Assembly: GCF_000143535.2 (NCBI RefSeq)
Contig: NC_037314.1
Span: forward strand, 1-64,000
Direction of reading: 5' to 3'
Source of the DNA: Botrytis cinerea B05.10
Lineage: Eukaryota > Ascomycota > Leotiomycetes > Helotiales > Sclerotiniaceae
DNA length: 64,000 nt
Position 1 is the stretch's first letter. The number at the start of each line of letters is the position of its first letter. A program made the translations under genes and the position numbers. The notes beneath the pieces are model-generated. The model ran no database searches and was not told where the DNA came from. It saw nothing but the letters and a program-made list of their open reading frames with translations. Shown piece by piece: positions 16,201 to 25,338 of this stretch.

Positions 16201-18714
16201 CTCGATATTCAAGAACGCTTGGATGCAGAAGGAACGATCATTAGAGACGAGTACGATGTGATTACTTCACAAAGTGGAATGCCAGCAGCGTTGAGCACTC
16301 CCACCATGCGCACTTCAGATACACCCACACACGAGCAGGACTCGGGGGTGAATCTGGGGGGTGGAGACGAGCTCGTGAATCGTCATAGCAGGCTCACACC
16401 ACAGGATCTACAGTCAGAAGAGGCCCTTGATGTAGAAAACCTATCACACAACGAACGTTTTGATCATGATCACACAAAGGAGGCTGCACGTTCTACTCCC
16501 ATCACACAACCAACAATCATTCAAGAACAGATCGACAGTATGGACTATGAGACAACTGGTCACGCAACAGACGTAGTTCGCGGAGAATATGTCAGCGACA
16601 CAGAAAATCACCCTACTAATGACTCAGATTCTTACTCAGTTGAAGAAGTGACTTCACCGCCAAGGCTACCAAACTTAACACGAACAATCGATCAATTTAA
16701 GGAAGATCAACTCTCATTGCTCCCTGATCAACCACTCAAGAGACAAAGAGTAATGAAGATCGAAATACCAAAGCCAACTCTGGATCCTTCAGAATATCAA
16801 ATATTCGACTTCAATCAAGATAATCCTCAAACAGACTATTCTCCAACTCACCAACACCACACACGTCGACGTCTGCGTTTACAAGAGCAAGCTCCAAAAC
16901 CATCGAACAAAACATTCATTGGAACATTAATCGCGAGTATGTCGAATGGAGGTAGTTCAAGAATAAAAGATTTTCATGAAACATTCTGGCCTAGCCACCC
17001 AATTACGGAAGGAGATGACTCTTTCGTAACAATGCACAGCGTGGTCGCAGCCGCTATACGCACTAAACCCAATCCACCGACTCTCCTGAATAAGGATCAG
17101 TTAGAGGCATTGCCAAAGGTTCATCTCTCAGGTCTACCTAAACCACCCAAACGCTACCAGCACCTTAAAGACCACTTTCTAGGCCCCTGGTTCAAGCATG
17201 AGTGTGAAATTGAAATCAACAACCTGAAAGACCGCAAAACCTGGCACAAGATAAACGCAGAGGACGCACCAATCGCTCCTATTCCACTGCAATGGGTATT
17301 CACCTACAAATGCGACGAGCAAGGTTTTCTCACTAGATGTAGAGCAAGATTAGTAGTTCGAGGAGATCTACAAGCAAAAGACACGATCGAATCGACCTAC
17401 GCTGCTACACTAGCCGGAAGATCATTCAGGATCGTGATGGCTCTCATAGCAAAATACGATCTGGAAACGAAGCAATTTGATGTAGTGAATGCTTTCGTCA
17501 ACGCTCACAGGGATCCATCAGGGACACCAGTGGTCTGCTACTTACCTGATGGATTCAAGGAACCTAACAAATGTGTCGTCCTTGATCGCGCATTATATGG
17601 GCTCCGAGATTCCCCAGCTATCTGGTTCAAGGACTTTAGCAAGACACTCAAAGATATAGGACTTAATCAAGGCAAGGAGGAACCCTGCTTGTTCACCAAC
17701 CCGGATCAGACCGTATTAGTCTTATTCTTTGTCGATGACATTCAAATCATATATCACAAGAAGGATTCGACATCAGCCGATCAAATCATCTCTGGGATCA
17801 AAGCTGCCTATGAACTCAGAGAATTAGGCGATACTGAATGGTTCCTGGGTATCCGCATACTACGCGATCGGGAAATGGGGAAGTTATGGCTTGCTCACGA
17901 TACCTATATCGAAAAGATAGCGAAGAAATTCGAGCTCGATAAAGGAAATGCATGTACACCGCTACCACTCATCGAATTTGTCAAATTCGACGGTAAAGCT
18001 ACCACTACTTACGTACGGACCTATCAAGAAAAGGTAGGATCAGTGCTGTACACAGCAATCACTGTGAGACCAGACGCCGCATTCGCAGCATCACAACTCA
18101 GCCATTACCTCACAAACCCATCTCCGGATCATATGAAAGCAGTTGATCACTGCATTCAATACCTTTGGAATACAAGGTATCATGCTATAGAATATAGCAA
18201 CGATCAAATCCCTCAACTCCTGTCATTTTCAGACGCATCATTTGCCGATGATCAAGACTCTCGCCGATCATCACAAGGATATATCATTTCTCTGTTCGGA
18301 GGACCAGTAGTGTGGAAAGCATCACGACAAGACACCGTAACAACATCAACCACTGAAGCAGAATTGCTAGGAGTCGAACGCACATCAAAAGAAACACTAG
18401 CAACTCTCAGATTCCTCAAAGAAATCAATCTTGTTGTTAAGCAACCAGTCACTATATTCTGCGATAATCAACAATCAATTAGATTAGTGGTAGGAGAAAA
18501 CGAAAGAATCACTACAAAACTAAGACATGTTGATATCCAGAATATGTGGTTAAGACAAGAATATGCAAAAGGGAACTTCTATCTCACATATCTTCCAACA
18601 GCTGAAATGGCGGCAGATGGTTTAACCAAGAACCTATCACGACAAAAGTTCGGCCACTTCATAGCACTTCTAAATCTCCAAGACGTGAGCATGAGGATCA
18701 AGGAAAGCAGATAA
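13237..18714 (+). CDS. copia Gag-Pol polyprotein, 1825 aa
   Basis: One unbroken frame from ATG 13237. Order: Gag-like N-terminus (about residues 1-340); a Cys/His cluster (CPCRAEADWKN...HLAKDC, about 349); aspartic protease with FDTGGAMHLV (about 468); pre-integrase HHCC region (LWHERSGHLG about 638, then CADC); integrase core with WDLFDF (about 701), KQDND (about 765) and SNGGSERAGQE (about 803); reverse transcriptase with FVDD (about 1497); and RNase H (SDASFADDQ about 1666, TTEAELLG, CDNQQS). All catalytic motifs seen are intact. Residues about 869-878 (VTSQTFREVI) are encoded by a perfect copy of the shared palindrome lying just after the integrase core. At 1825 residues it is longer than typical fungal copia polyproteins, mainly in a Ser/Thr-rich region between integrase and reverse transcriptase. 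Confidence 0.97.
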   Translation: MPKDSTDSIHLVTRGHWTKWFLQLQHLCVSKGIWKDVKPTREKIAPLTPGSTPEDSKDFIRINPDYADDWLTKDPPQLIEISELIKRNDAINTEKYNQSLEHHKAHSKDDEGDGKMQLPPTPSPCTFQDISAEYSALQGEYRSKRDTYNLMHKSYQDVYQWITETVDSSHLMEITIENDNSTALPLRMIILKLHDKLAPTLTTAKSAVAQEYRNVLQQAVLGRSDPIKWHNDWTKAYTNAKAYHVEVDDDLALINFLQAVGTRMLPTWSSAMLIQIETNNQLGLPNYSLKQYGDIFGGLAYQDSLSPRGKGIFSTLSPSTNKPSNQTVKLREFRGKEKDYRRHPDPYRCPCRAEADWKNNGSDSKHLAKDCEILQYVFTGKTGSLKTPNLSVKECNDIRHRAKDERWNSIRKIWGNKNWIPSSVATSSTNPIDPGARFNACLIQGQLGRGIYNTMESTPHPLTQCTVFDTGGAMHLVNDISLLDGQEYAPSPSSDYVESGTTRIPIIGRGTRTIKGITIRPDSEPNGDLILSNVAYIPGFHVNIVSETKLREAGLWFLGMDSTLRYGTLNNNSIVIQCIRKDNLLFLEYKPFSSYSQSLMNIPVNPSILMCPTINKKINRSFRKSYDPPKPREDSAELWHERSGHLGKEALEHLVFAARNVKIKGITRSDCADCARTHAKQVISRSPSERRPFRPFYKIQWDLFDFPRSYTGSSWLLIIKEMYSGKIFSFPLYQKTHLEVFNTIQSFLAWVLRKYNLPVVCIKQDNDTSVIGIMGNTIFENWIKQEGIELELSPPNTHESNGGSERAGQEIITKQIKMRISAGLPDRLWVEAAQAATYLYNISPRKACSFKSPNEVLESWFQNYYRSVVTSQTFREVISSPEIDHLTSDLRPSWSNIYRYGCRAYPLDKERELGINKKMYKTNPRAHIGYLVGYVPGSSIFRIWIPKLKRVIVTRNVTFDEKRTYKTDSSDHTIDIFTEQELQEYAQQLDIQERLDAEGTIIRDEYDVITSQSGMPAALSTPTMRTSDTPTHEQDSGVNLGGGDELVNRHSRLTPQDLQSEEALDVENLSHNERFDHDHTKEAARSTPITQPTIIQEQIDSMDYETTGHATDVVRGEYVSDTENHPTNDSDSYSVEEVTSPPRLPNLTRTIDQFKEDQLSLLPDQPLKRQRVMKIEIPKPTLDPSEYQIFDFNQDNPQTDYSPTHQHHTRRRLRLQEQAPKPSNKTFIGTLIASMSNGGSSRIKDFHETFWPSHPITEGDDSFVTMHSVVAAAIRTKPNPPTLLNKDQLEALPKVHLSGLPKPPKRYQHLKDHFLGPWFKHECEIEINNLKDRKTWHKINAEDAPIAPIPLQWVFTYKCDEQGFLTRCRARLVVRGDLQAKDTIESTYAATLAGRSFRIVMALIAKYDLETKQFDVVNAFVNAHRDPSGTPVVCYLPDGFKEPNKCVVLDRALYGLRDSPAIWFKDFSKTLKDIGLNQGKEEPCLFTNPDQTVLVLFFVDDIQIIYHKKDSTSADQIISGIKAAYELRELGDTEWFLGIRILRDREMGKLWLAHDTYIEKIAKKFELDKGNACTPLPLIEFVKFDGKATTTYVRTYQEKVGSVLYTAITVRPDAAFAASQLSHYLTNPSPDHMKAVDHCIQYLWNTRYHAIEYSNDQIPQLLSFSDASFADDQDSRRSSQGYIISLFGGPVVWKASRQDTVTTSTTEAELLGVERTSKETLATLRFLKEINLVVKQPVTIFCDNQQSIRLVVGENERITTKLRHVDIQNMWLRQEYAKGNFYLTYLPTAEMAADGLTKNLSRQKFGHFIALLNLQDVSMRIKESR
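15841..15870. repeat. shared interrupted palindrome, copy 5, inside copia pol
   Basis: GTAACTTCGC, spacer AAACTTTTC, GCGAAGTTATA; the 9-bp arms (15842-15850 and 15860-15868) pair perfectly. Exactly 30 bp, so it adds ten codons without shifting the frame. Forward orientation. Confidence 0.92.
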
Positions 18715-18726
18715 ATCGCGACAGAC

Positions 18727-18756
18727 ATAACTTCGCAAAAAGTTTGCAAAGTTATA
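18727..18756. repeat. shared interrupted palindrome, copy 6, after copia pol
   Basis: ATAACTTCGC, spacer AAAAAGTTT, GCAAAGTTAT. It starts 13 bp after the pol stop and ends about 50 bp before the 3' end of the antisense gene, in the gap between the two convergent genes. Inverted orientation, like copy 2. Confidence 0.9.
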
Positions 18757-18807
18757 TTCACACCATATTGAAGAATGATCATAATGATCAAGCAAATTAA
18801 ACGGGAT

Positions 18808-20239
18808 TTATATGACATATTTTCCTTCAAGAGCTCGCTTCTTTGTAGCGTACTCAATCTCAAGTGCCAACATATCCAACTGCTTCTTTTTCTCGATCAG
18901 ATCGTCACTAGAATCAACAATATCATCCTTACCAACTGAATGATACTCCTCATCTAGATCACTATCATCATCCATAGAAAATGTCACCTGCTTCCCTTTT
19001 CCTTTGGCACCTGCAGGACCTGGATCAGGCTGAACAGACTTGGATCTAGTCCTAGAACTAGGACTAGCCGACGAAACCACCTTGCCACTCTTCGCACGCT
19101 TCGCAACAGGAGACTGAGGGGTCGGAGTAGATTTCCGCTTCCTAGTCGGAGAGGGAGGTAATGACTTCTTCTTAGCAGAAGGAGACAATACGGACCGGAC
19201 AGGAGAAACACTCTGTGTTGATGATGAGAGAGAGTCAAGATCGATAAACTCCTTATCCTCTTTTTCCATCGCCAACATAACTGACATCGCAACACGAGCC
19301 GATTTCTTATTAGGAATTGTTTTCTAAAAAGATGCATTAGCTCTCAAAACTCAGTAAGTAATCAATAAAATCTCTGTCACTTACTTTCCCAGGGATCGAC
19401 ACATGTTCGGGGTCCCAAAGCTCTACCAATCGAACAGCCAATGATCGCAAAAAGACAGGGAGAGCTGAACACTCGTGAGTATTACACTTCCAACACCGAG
19501 CTGAGCCACCACTTTTTCTCCTGAAACACTTCCCGTGATCCTCGTGGCGACCAGACAAAAGAGATCGAACACACTCAGTACAAGGCACCTCATTCTGGAC
19601 ACCCTTGTTCACTGGATCACGAGAAACAGTCTTCGAACGACCTTTTCTCCTCGATGCAACCTTGGGAACAACTTTCATCCTTTTCGACTTAGGACGAGGG
19701 GAAGGAAAATGGGAGGAGGAAGAAGACGAAGAATCATCCGACGAAGGAGATGAACTGTTTCCATCAGGAGGAAACTCCCTCATATCCCTCGAATCAGGCG
19801 AACAAAAAGGATCCTCACGATCCGCAGCAGTGATTACAGTCTGATTGTTCTCTTCGTTATGAAGGGGCATCACGCTTCGAGCATCTCTCACTCTCTCCAA
19901 CCGAGCACTAGACTCCGCAAACAACCCAAAGCTAGGAGCAAGTTTGGCCGACTTTCTACTCTCAGAACGAGGAGAATGCGCTCGACGAGCAACAGGAACT
20001 ACACGAGAATCACAAGGACCACTCGAAGGGCCTGCAACCGTACCACTCCGTGTAGGAGTCTTGGGCAAAGGATTAACAGGAGTGAAACAACGAGAAGAAT
20101 CAACCCCGCGGAAAGATTTAATATGATCAACTGTCGTCGTCAGATACAATTGAGAGAGACTACTCAAAGCAGACGAATACTCACGCAGAGGAGGAAGAAT
20201 GATTCGCTCAGAATCAGAATCTCTAATTGGGGAAGGCAT
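18808..20239 (-). CDS. spliced antisense Cys-rich protein carried by the copia element, 456 aa
   Basis: Exon 1 20239-19385, intron 19384-19324 (61 bp, GTAAGT donor, CTAAT branch point, TTTTTAG acceptor), exon 2 19323-18808. Phase 0 on both sides gives 456 codons with no stop. The first ~200 residues are Ser/Pro/Arg-rich and look disordered. Near residues 219-262 is a cysteine cluster C-x2-C-x14-C-x10-C-x2-C-x4-C (CTECVRS... to CWKCNTHEC), probably metal-binding. The second exon is basic with nuclear-localisation-like stretches (SPTRKRKS, VAKRAKSGK) and ends in an acidic then coiled segment. Together this suggests a nuclear protein; function is inferred only. The intron is antisense to the element's genomic RNA, so it would survive reverse transcription. 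Confidence 0.7.
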
Positions 20240-20731
20240 AAGGAAAAAACTGATTGAAGCTACTCAAAATCAGGACTAATCAAGTGGAAACCAACCCATT
20301 CTTATCACCTCATTCACCAATTACCAGAGTGAAAAACTTTTCATCCTTGAAGTGGGTCATTTAGGCCTACCACCGCCACAAACACCGTGCGCGATAATCT
20401 CTCGAATCGACACCCATGATTAACGCGTTTGATCACTCTCAAAATCGACGGGATCAATCCTACCAGCAAGTCTCCGAGACATCAGATCACTCAACTGAGG
20501 ATCTACATACAAACGCGCACGTATCCGTGTGTGCCACAGCTCATTCAGCAAAATTTTCTTTACGACATTATATCATTTTCTCCTCTTTGTTTGTGTACTC
20601 GCAGGACAGGCAGGGGAAATCAATTCGATTACCCACCTAGACCCGTTTACCACCAATCGCAGCTCAGCTGTCGCCAAGAGGATTTTCGTTTGTTTATCTA
20701 TAAAAATGCAGATCAACCGGATTTGGCTGAT
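20240..20731. other. non-coding segment between antisense gene and copia 3' LTR
   Basis: About 490 bp with no convincing frame on either strand. It must hold the 5' leader and promoter of the minus-strand antisense gene, unless transcription starts in the 3' LTR. It ends in the polypurine tract. Confidence 0.5.
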
Positions 20732-20741
20732 CTGGGGGGTG
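20732..20741 (+). other. polypurine tract of the copia element
   Basis: CTGGGGGGTG lies directly before the 3' LTR start (TGTCACGG at 20742), the expected plus-strand primer position. Confidence 0.7.
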
Positions 20742-21079
20742 TGTCACGGAAAAAACCTATATCCCGCGTAATACCACGTGGATCTCACGTGACTGTAACT
20801 TCGCACACTTCTTGCAAAGTTATATTGATCACTACGATCTCCCTTGTAGACGTATACACTCTTATCAAATTAATCACTAAGAGCTCCGCTCATAGTGATC
20901 ATATCCACAATCTACAAGGAGATCACAACTACCAATTCAGGTGATCCCATCGCCTATTCTAGGTATATATATGAGGCTTGATCCTTCTGATCAATCCTCA
21001 AGTCAATCTAGCATATTACTACTTATTATTATTATTCCCTACCACAGTGATACCAAGTGACGTAGCTATTCCCGTGATA
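20742..21079 (+). repeat. 3' LTR of the copia element
   Basis: 338 bp, read as identical to the 5' LTR; contains copy 7 of the shared palindrome at 20795-20823. Confidence 0.95.
20795..20823. repeat. shared interrupted palindrome, copy 7 (copia 3' LTR)
   Basis: Same sequence and orientation as copy 4. Confidence 0.9.
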
Positions 21080-21084
21080 GATTT
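21080..21084. repeat. target-site duplication GATTT, right copy
   Basis: Matches 12799-12803 on the other side of the copia element. Confidence 0.9.
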
Positions 21085-22658
21085 ATTATCTATATAGGAT
21101 TTTAATGAATTTATTCTTTTTTCGTTTTTATTTAAAACCATTATTTTCAATTATCTATCCCATTTAATAATTCCTTTCATTTTTAAATAATCAATTTCGA
21201 ATTGTTTATTTTTTTAATTTATATCTTTTCCCTTTCAATTCGATTTAGGATTATCGTTTTATTATAGTAATAAAAATGAAATTAATAACTCTTTAAAATC
21301 TACCTATGATCCTTTAAATCTAATATTTCTAATAATTATTTTTAAACAATTTTCCTGTTTTTCAAAATATATATTATAATATGATTTACAAATAATTTAG
21401 AATTCACCTAGGATTTATTTAGATAATATTGTAATTGAATTTTAATTGTTTTAAAATTTTGAATAGGAAATTTCTTTTCTCTTTTTTGAATATTATTATT
21501 TTTATTCAATTTGAAAGAATAATCAATAACTTTATAAAGAATTGGAAACTAAAAGAAAGATAATGTATAGTAATTATAATTATTGATAAGGATCTAAAGG
21601 GAAGTTGGAAGCGAAGCTTCCAATTTATACGAACAGAACTAGCTAATGTGGCTAGTATAGCCGGTCACGTGCCTTGGAAGGCACGTGCGCCCTCACAATA
21701 GGAGTTAGGAATAATAACTAGGGTGTTAGGGATTATTAATCCCTGCAATTTCGAAAGTACCCTACATATATTTATTTAATGAAATCTCACTATAGTTTTG
21801 AATTTACTTTATTAAATACAATCTAATAATATAATAAAAATTTTCAATTTATTTTTAGGGATTTTTATTAAAAAGTTATAAGAGTTTTAATTGGAATTTT
21901 TAATTTGTATATGATTTACATACAAATTGAAAAATCGATATTTTGAAGCTTCAGCTCTCCATTCAGAAAAATCCTAAAATTCTGGAAATTGGTCATTGAA
22001 TCTAAAACTATTCAAATTATACTTGTATAAAATCTTATTAAATTATATTGTGTTTTGATAGAGATATTAATAGGCCAAACAAGTGATTTTTGATATAAAA
22101 GGGTGGCCCAAAACAGGGGTGGCCAGAAAGTAGGGTGGTTGACTTAAGTGCAAAAAGAAAAGATTTACTCTCAAAGTGACGTATTGCCTTAACTCCATTC
22201 ATTTAAATGCCAAGTGCATTAAATCCGAGTTCCCGAATTTAACTCCATCGGAATTTTCACGAGCCGGCGTGCCGGCCTGGAATATTTTGAGTATTAGTGT
22301 GAAAACATGTACTAAAACACTTATCAATATCTAATGATATGAGATAAATTGGCCTATGATGGAATCACATGAAAAAATGTGGATATAATTATTCAATTTG
22401 ATTGATTGTAATTTCTTTATATTATAGAAAACGGGTCTATAGGATTTAATCTAGATCGATCTTATTTACATGTATAAAACCCATCAAAATTTCCTTATAG
22501 ACTATATAAACCCAAGATATTCGTTAAAACAAAACCTGTGAAAAGCAAGTAAATCCAATTCAATCACTACCTTCTCGAAATTAGAAGGCCTCCGCAAAAG
22601 CCAAGCATACCACCTTCCTACTACTTGTTAATACCATTTTTACGAACACGAAGTCAAG
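21085..22658. other. A+T-rich intergenic DNA, no gene
   Basis: Continuation of the A+T-rich stretch interrupted by copia, becoming less extreme toward the reductase gene. No convincing coding frame. It contains two small inverted repeats (TTGGAAGC-GAA-GCTTCCAA at about 21605-21625, and the CACGTG palindrome at 21666) and a GCCGGC-GT-GCCGGC at about 22263. The last ~100 bp serve as promoter and leader of the reductase. Confidence 0.6.
21666..21687. repeat. 22-bp near-perfect palindrome with two CACGTG sites
   Basis: CACGTGCCTT-GG-AAGGCACGTG: 10-bp arms and a 2-bp centre. It holds an E-box (CACGTG) in each arm, similar in design to the palindrome at 31471-31496. Confidence 0.8.
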
Positions 22659-23790
22659 ATGCCATCTATACTTCCCACCCGCAAGCTCGGAAAGAATGGA
22701 CCCCAAGTTCCGGCTCTTGGATTTGGCCTGATGGGTTTGTCGATTGCTTACGGGAAAGTTGAATCAGACGAGGCACGCTTCAAAATTCTTGATCGTGCCT
22801 TCGAACTAGGCGAAACTTTCTGGGATTCCTCAGATCTCTACGGAGATAACGAAGAGCTTGTGGGAAAATGGTTAGCAAATAATCCAGATAAGCGCAAGGA
22901 CATCTTTTTGGCCACGAAGTTTGCTTTTGTGCACGCGGGGGATAAGCCAGGACCAATGATCGATTCGAGCCCCGAATATTTGAAAGATGCCTGTGAAAAG
23001 AGTCTGAAACGACTTGGCGTGGATACGATTGATCTGTATTACTGCCACCGAGTGGACGGGAAGACACCAATTGAGCTTACCGTTCAGGCCATGGCCGAGC
23101 TCAAGAAGTCAGCCCCATTTCAATCACTTGGTGAAATTTGCACTAACATTGTACAGAGAGGGAAAAGTTAATTATCTCGGGCTTAGCGAGATTTCTTCGG
23201 AGACACTTCGTCGAGCCAACAAGGTCGCCCACATTGATGCTGTACAAATTGAATACTCTCCTTTCAGCACCGACATTGAACACCCCGAAATAGATCTGTT
23301 GAAGACTTGTCGTGAACTCGGAGTGGCAATCGTTGCGTATTCTCCTCTTGGCCGGTTAGTTGATCTATTCGCCTGAAACTTATCACTCTAATGATTTCTT
23401 AGCGGAATGCTCACCGGTGCCTATAAGTCACCAGCCGATTTCGAAGAGGGTGACTACCGTACTTACGCTCCTCGCTTTTTACCTGAAAATTTCAATAAGA
23501 ACCTTAGACTTGTCGACGGCATGGAAGCTCTTGCTAATAAAAAGAATGTGACTCCTGGTCAGCTAACTCTAGCGTGGTTACTAGCTCAGGGAGATGATAT
23601 CTTCCCTATTCCAGGCACTAAGAAGATCAAGTACTTGGAAGAGAATTTGGGGGCTTTGAAGTTGGAGCTAAGTGTGGAAGAGGAAGCTGAGATCAGAAAG
23701 CTGGTCGATGCTGCTGAGGTTCACGGTGGTCGATATCCTGATGCTATGAAAGAACTATCTTTTTCGGATACACCTGCGTTGAATGCATAG
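22659..23790 (+). CDS. aldo-keto reductase (AKR13/YakC-like), 344 aa
   Basis: Exons 22659-23107, 23157-23354 and 23403-23790. Introns of 49 bp (GTCAGC donor, CACTAAC branch, TACAG) and 48 bp (GTTAGT, TTAG) restore an unbroken 344-residue protein. The Asp-Tyr-Lys-His tetrad of NADPH-dependent aldo-keto reductases is present: FWDSSDLYG (D and Y), LATKF (K) and YYCHRVD (H). The C-terminal phosphate-binding region [14 protein letters not shown] is typical. The family reduces small aldehydes and ketones in the cytosol; the substrate is unknown. The first donor (GTCAGC) is weak, but the join [10 protein letters not shown] matches the family exactly. It converges on the Zn2Cys6 gene at 24079. Confidence 0.93.
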
Positions 23791-24078
23791 GCTATGTCTG
23801 GCAATTAAGTTTGCCGTTCTATCTGTTTGTCACAATCATTCTATAGAAATTTCACATAGCCATATTTTTGTATCTTAAAAAGTATTCACTACTCACTAGA
23901 ATTGAGGAAGCTTTAGTGTTAAGTATTTGGAATGATTGGGAAGTGCTTTAGACGAGTTTTTCTTCATAAAATAATGATAGGGATTGATCAACGGTGCGCA
24001 GTTCATCCATGCCTCATATCAACAGGTAGGCACATGCGATTTCTCAATGATGTGTGTATCAAGATCAGAATGAGTATC
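23791..24078. other. intergenic between convergent genes
   Basis: Shared 3' flank of the reductase and the regulator; no coding signal. Confidence 0.5.
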
Positions 24079-25338
24079 TCATTTCTTTAAAATGTCTTCA
24101 AACCCATATTCGGTATGCGAATCCCCCAACCAGATCTGCGTGGCTTCAACCCCCCATAGCATCATCATAACCAACACACCAAACTCTTCCAAGTCTGCCG
24201 GTTTTACATTCGCTATCATCTCATCCCAATGCGCAACCCATATTTCGAGTCTCGCTGTTGTTTCTTGGGCTCTAATCCAATCATGAGCGGATTGCGCACC
24301 CCAGAGTGCTGCCTGGGCGGTGAAGCATTGAGGTGATTTCGTTGGGGTGTAATAACCAAGTTTCAGGAAATTGTAAACTCCGTTCAGCATGAATGTAACT
24401 AGGACGGTCCTTCGTATGCTCTCATTCACAAGCCAGGAATTCCAGTTTGAATCAATACCCGTGGTCACGATACTCATCTCTGTCGAATTGGGATCAAAAA
24501 CCATATTCTGGTGGTCATGACAGATCATGTTGTTGAGTTGCGCTGCCCACGAGGTTGCGTTTGGTTCATCGAATTCCGCATGTGCTCTTAAACGAATATC
24601 ACCATCAAATAACCGGATCATCTGGTAAAGTAAAAGAGCTTGCAGAGCTGCGAGAAGTTCTGTTTTGGTGACGAATGATATGTTAGCATTGATACTGGAA
24701 ATCAATTGCTGGCATTTAAGCTCCAAATTTCCAAACACAAATGCTTCATTCATCGCACCTCTCATGTGATACAATGCACAAGCGCTCATTGCGTCATACA
24801 AAGCTACAGAAGGGTTTTGCTGGAACTGCATCCTGTGGATAAAGATAGTATGACCATGCTGTGCGAATGCTCTCGGAATCATAGCAAGTCGTTTTGCCAT
24901 GAAGTTCACTCGGGGCAGGAGTCCCGGATCTGAGCTGGCTTGGGTGATGGCTAAGTCGGGATTGCTCAAGATCTGTTGAGAAGTAGAGGTTTCTATGTTA
25001 GAAAAGTCGAAGTTGTTACCGTCAAAGAGACTGGTGAGGTGGAAATTGCCTGTAAACTGTAAGGGCGCCCCATCCCAGAATGGTGTAATCGCTGACGAAG
25101 GTTCCACATGATACTGCTCCACTTGCCAATTGCTTGATGCTTGTCCAAAAAACTGCTGTTGGCTAGAGACTAGCGGCTGCATAGCAGTATTGTTCTGCTG
25201 CCGATTACAGTCTTGGCCGATATAGTGACATTCCGAGCCCCTTTTGATACAACGCTGGCAGCGAGGCCAGCCTCGATCACATTTCCGCTTCATCCGGACG
25301 CAAGCAACACATGACTTGTGACGTAATCTGTTCGACAT
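24079..25338 (-). CDS. Zn(II)2Cys6 transcription factor, 419 aa
   Basis: Single-exon frame from ATG 25338. The N-terminus carries the fungal binuclear zinc cluster C-x2-C-x6-C-x6-C-x2-C-x6-C (residues about 10-37, CVACVRMKRKC then CQRCIKRGSEC), which binds CGG-type DNA half-sites. A Gln/Asn-rich linker follows, then a mostly alpha-helical region (about 150-419) of the kind that serves as regulatory domain in these factors. At 419 residues it is shorter than many family members but looks complete. Its 3' end faces the aldo-keto reductase, so local regulation of that gene is possible but not shown. Confidence 0.88.
   Translation of the reverse strand: MSNRLRHKSCVACVRMKRKCDRGWPRCQRCIKRGSECHYIGQDCNRQQNNTAMQPLVSSQQQFFGQASSNWQVEQYHVEPSSAITPFWDGAPLQFTGNFHLTSLFDGNNFDFSNIETSTSQQILSNPDLAITQASSDPGLLPRVNFMAKRLAMIPRAFAQHGHTIFIHRMQFQQNPSVALYDAMSACALYHMRGAMNEAFVFGNLELKCQQLISSINANISFVTKTELLAALQALLLYQMIRLFDGDIRLRAHAEFDEPNATSWAAQLNNMICHDHQNMVFDPNSTEMSIVTTGIDSNWNSWLVNESIRRTVLVTFMLNGVYNFLKLGYYTPTKSPQCFTAQAALWGAQSAHDWIRAQETTARLEIWVAHWDEMIANVKPADLEEFGVLVMMMLWGVEATQIWLGDSHTEYGFEDILKK

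Larger units (their letters stand above)
12804..21079 (+). mobile_element. intact Ty1/copia LTR retrotransposon, 8,276 bp
   Basis: Two 338-bp LTRs (12804-13141 and 20742-21079), read as identical, begin TGTCACGG and end CCGTGATA (near-perfect terminal inversion), flanked by the 5-bp duplication GATTT. A primer site matching the initiator-tRNA anticodon arm follows the 5' LTR, and a G-rich tract precedes the 3' LTR. Internally there is one 1825-codon gag-pol frame and a spliced antisense gene of about 1.4 kb. The domain order (integrase before reverse transcriptase) defines it as copia. Identical LTRs, intact ORF and a clean duplication mark a recent insertion. Confidence 0.98.
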
